A DNA stretch of 64,000 nt from Burkholderia cenocepacia (GTDB lineage: Bacteria; Pseudomonadota; Gammaproteobacteria; Burkholderiales; Burkholderiaceae). The notes below the pieces were generated by a model. It was not told the DNA's origin, did not search any database, and was given only the letters and a program-made list of their open reading frames with translations. Below are positions 63,779 through 64,000 of the stretch, one piece after another (the stretch's first letter is position 1; each line of letters opens with the position of its first letter). Where the stretch lies: contig NZ_CP060040.1 in assembly GCF_014211915.1 (NCBI RefSeq), positions 2,232,001 to 2,296,000 on the forward strand, read 5' to 3'. Position numbers and translations under genes: made by a program.

Positions 63779-64000
63779 ATGCTCGAAGACAGCGCCCGCC
63801 TGACCTCCCTGATTTGCGGCACCGAGCCGCTCAACCGGATCTGGTCGCCCCGCGCGACGATCCAGCGGATGCTCGACGTCGAGGCCGCCCTCGCGCGCGC
63901 GCTCGCCGCGCAGCAGGTGATTCCCGCCGCCGCGGTCGCGCCGATCGAACGTGCGTGCGACGCCGGTCGGCTCGACGCCGAGGCCCTCGCGCACGGCGCG
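63779..64000 (+). CDS. pcaB: 3-carboxy-cis,cis-muconate cycloisomerase, 5' part
   Basis: The first 74 codons from ATG 63779 are present: MLEDSARLTSLICGTEPLNR, then WSPRATIQRMLDVEAALARA. This is the N terminus of the PcaB/fumarase-aspartase superfamily. The gene runs off the window. It cyclises 3-carboxymuconate to 4-carboxymuconolactone in protocatechuate breakdown, consistent with pobA and pcaIJ upstream. Confidence 0.9.
   Translation, partial: MLEDSARLTSLICGTEPLNRIWSPRATIQRMLDVEAALARALAAQQVIPAAAVAPIERACDAGRLDAEALAHGA

Overview
The window looks like the replication-origin region of the second chromosome of a Burkholderia cepacia complex-type bacterium. The evidence is a GC-rich, strongly third-position-GC-biased coding style, a plasmid-like parA-parB-repA module with TTTATGCGCATAAA centromere sites, a large iteron array beside repA, and the neighbours kbl-tdh, pobA/pca, argO/argP and an orphan T6SS vgrG island. 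Species cannot be fixed by eye.

Layout. 1-5.3 kb: an incomplete response regulator, a hybrid sensor kinase, an FMN reductase, an ECF sigma/anti-sigma pair and an arsC-family gene. 5.4-14.3 kb: the replicon maintenance block, with a parS cluster, parA and parB (a further parS lies between them), repA (leftward), about 1.4 kb of non-coding iterons, a KfrA-like coiled-coil protein, a tyrosine recombinase-like protein that has lost most catalytic residues, and a small gene behind a near-consensus LexA box. 14.3-30 kb: metabolic and regulatory genes (XRE-cupin regulator, kbl-tdh, TetR/NTF2 pair, ttuC/LysR, argC/LysR, a patatin-bdhA-adc ketone-body operon, a PAP2 phosphatase, a YqjH/YqjI-like siderophore reductase and PadR repressor). 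Eight inverted, iteron-like satellite sites sit only in the gaps between these genes, out to 27.3 kb.

30.8-39 kb: a compact RiPP-type cluster of the TOMM class, preceded by an AT-rich gap. It has an FHA protein, a Ser/Thr kinase-cyclase-ATPase-TPR fusion, two nitrile-hydratase-like precursor peptides and a YcaO cyclodehydratase fusion. No azoline dehydrogenase, protease or exporter is visible. This is the best candidate for an uncharacterised system. 39-46 kb: a porin, a catabolic operon (cupin dioxygenase-like, MFS, Zn-alcohol dehydrogenase, SDR) with a divergent AraC regulator, and an aldo/keto reductase.

46.7-52.6 kb: an orphan T6SS payload island (VgrG, DUF4123 chaperone, DUF3304-like lipoprotein, DUF2235 phospholipase-like effector). 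The effector gene carries two single-base frameshifts in homopolymers. 52.7-64 kb: argO/argP, FNR-type regulator, universal stress protein, serine acetyltransferase, folE with an overlapping pteridine-reductase gene, LysR/pobA, pcaI, a frameshifted pcaJ, and the start of pcaB. Three one-base deletions in homopolymer runs within 13 kb suggest that some or all of these breaks may be sequencing errors.
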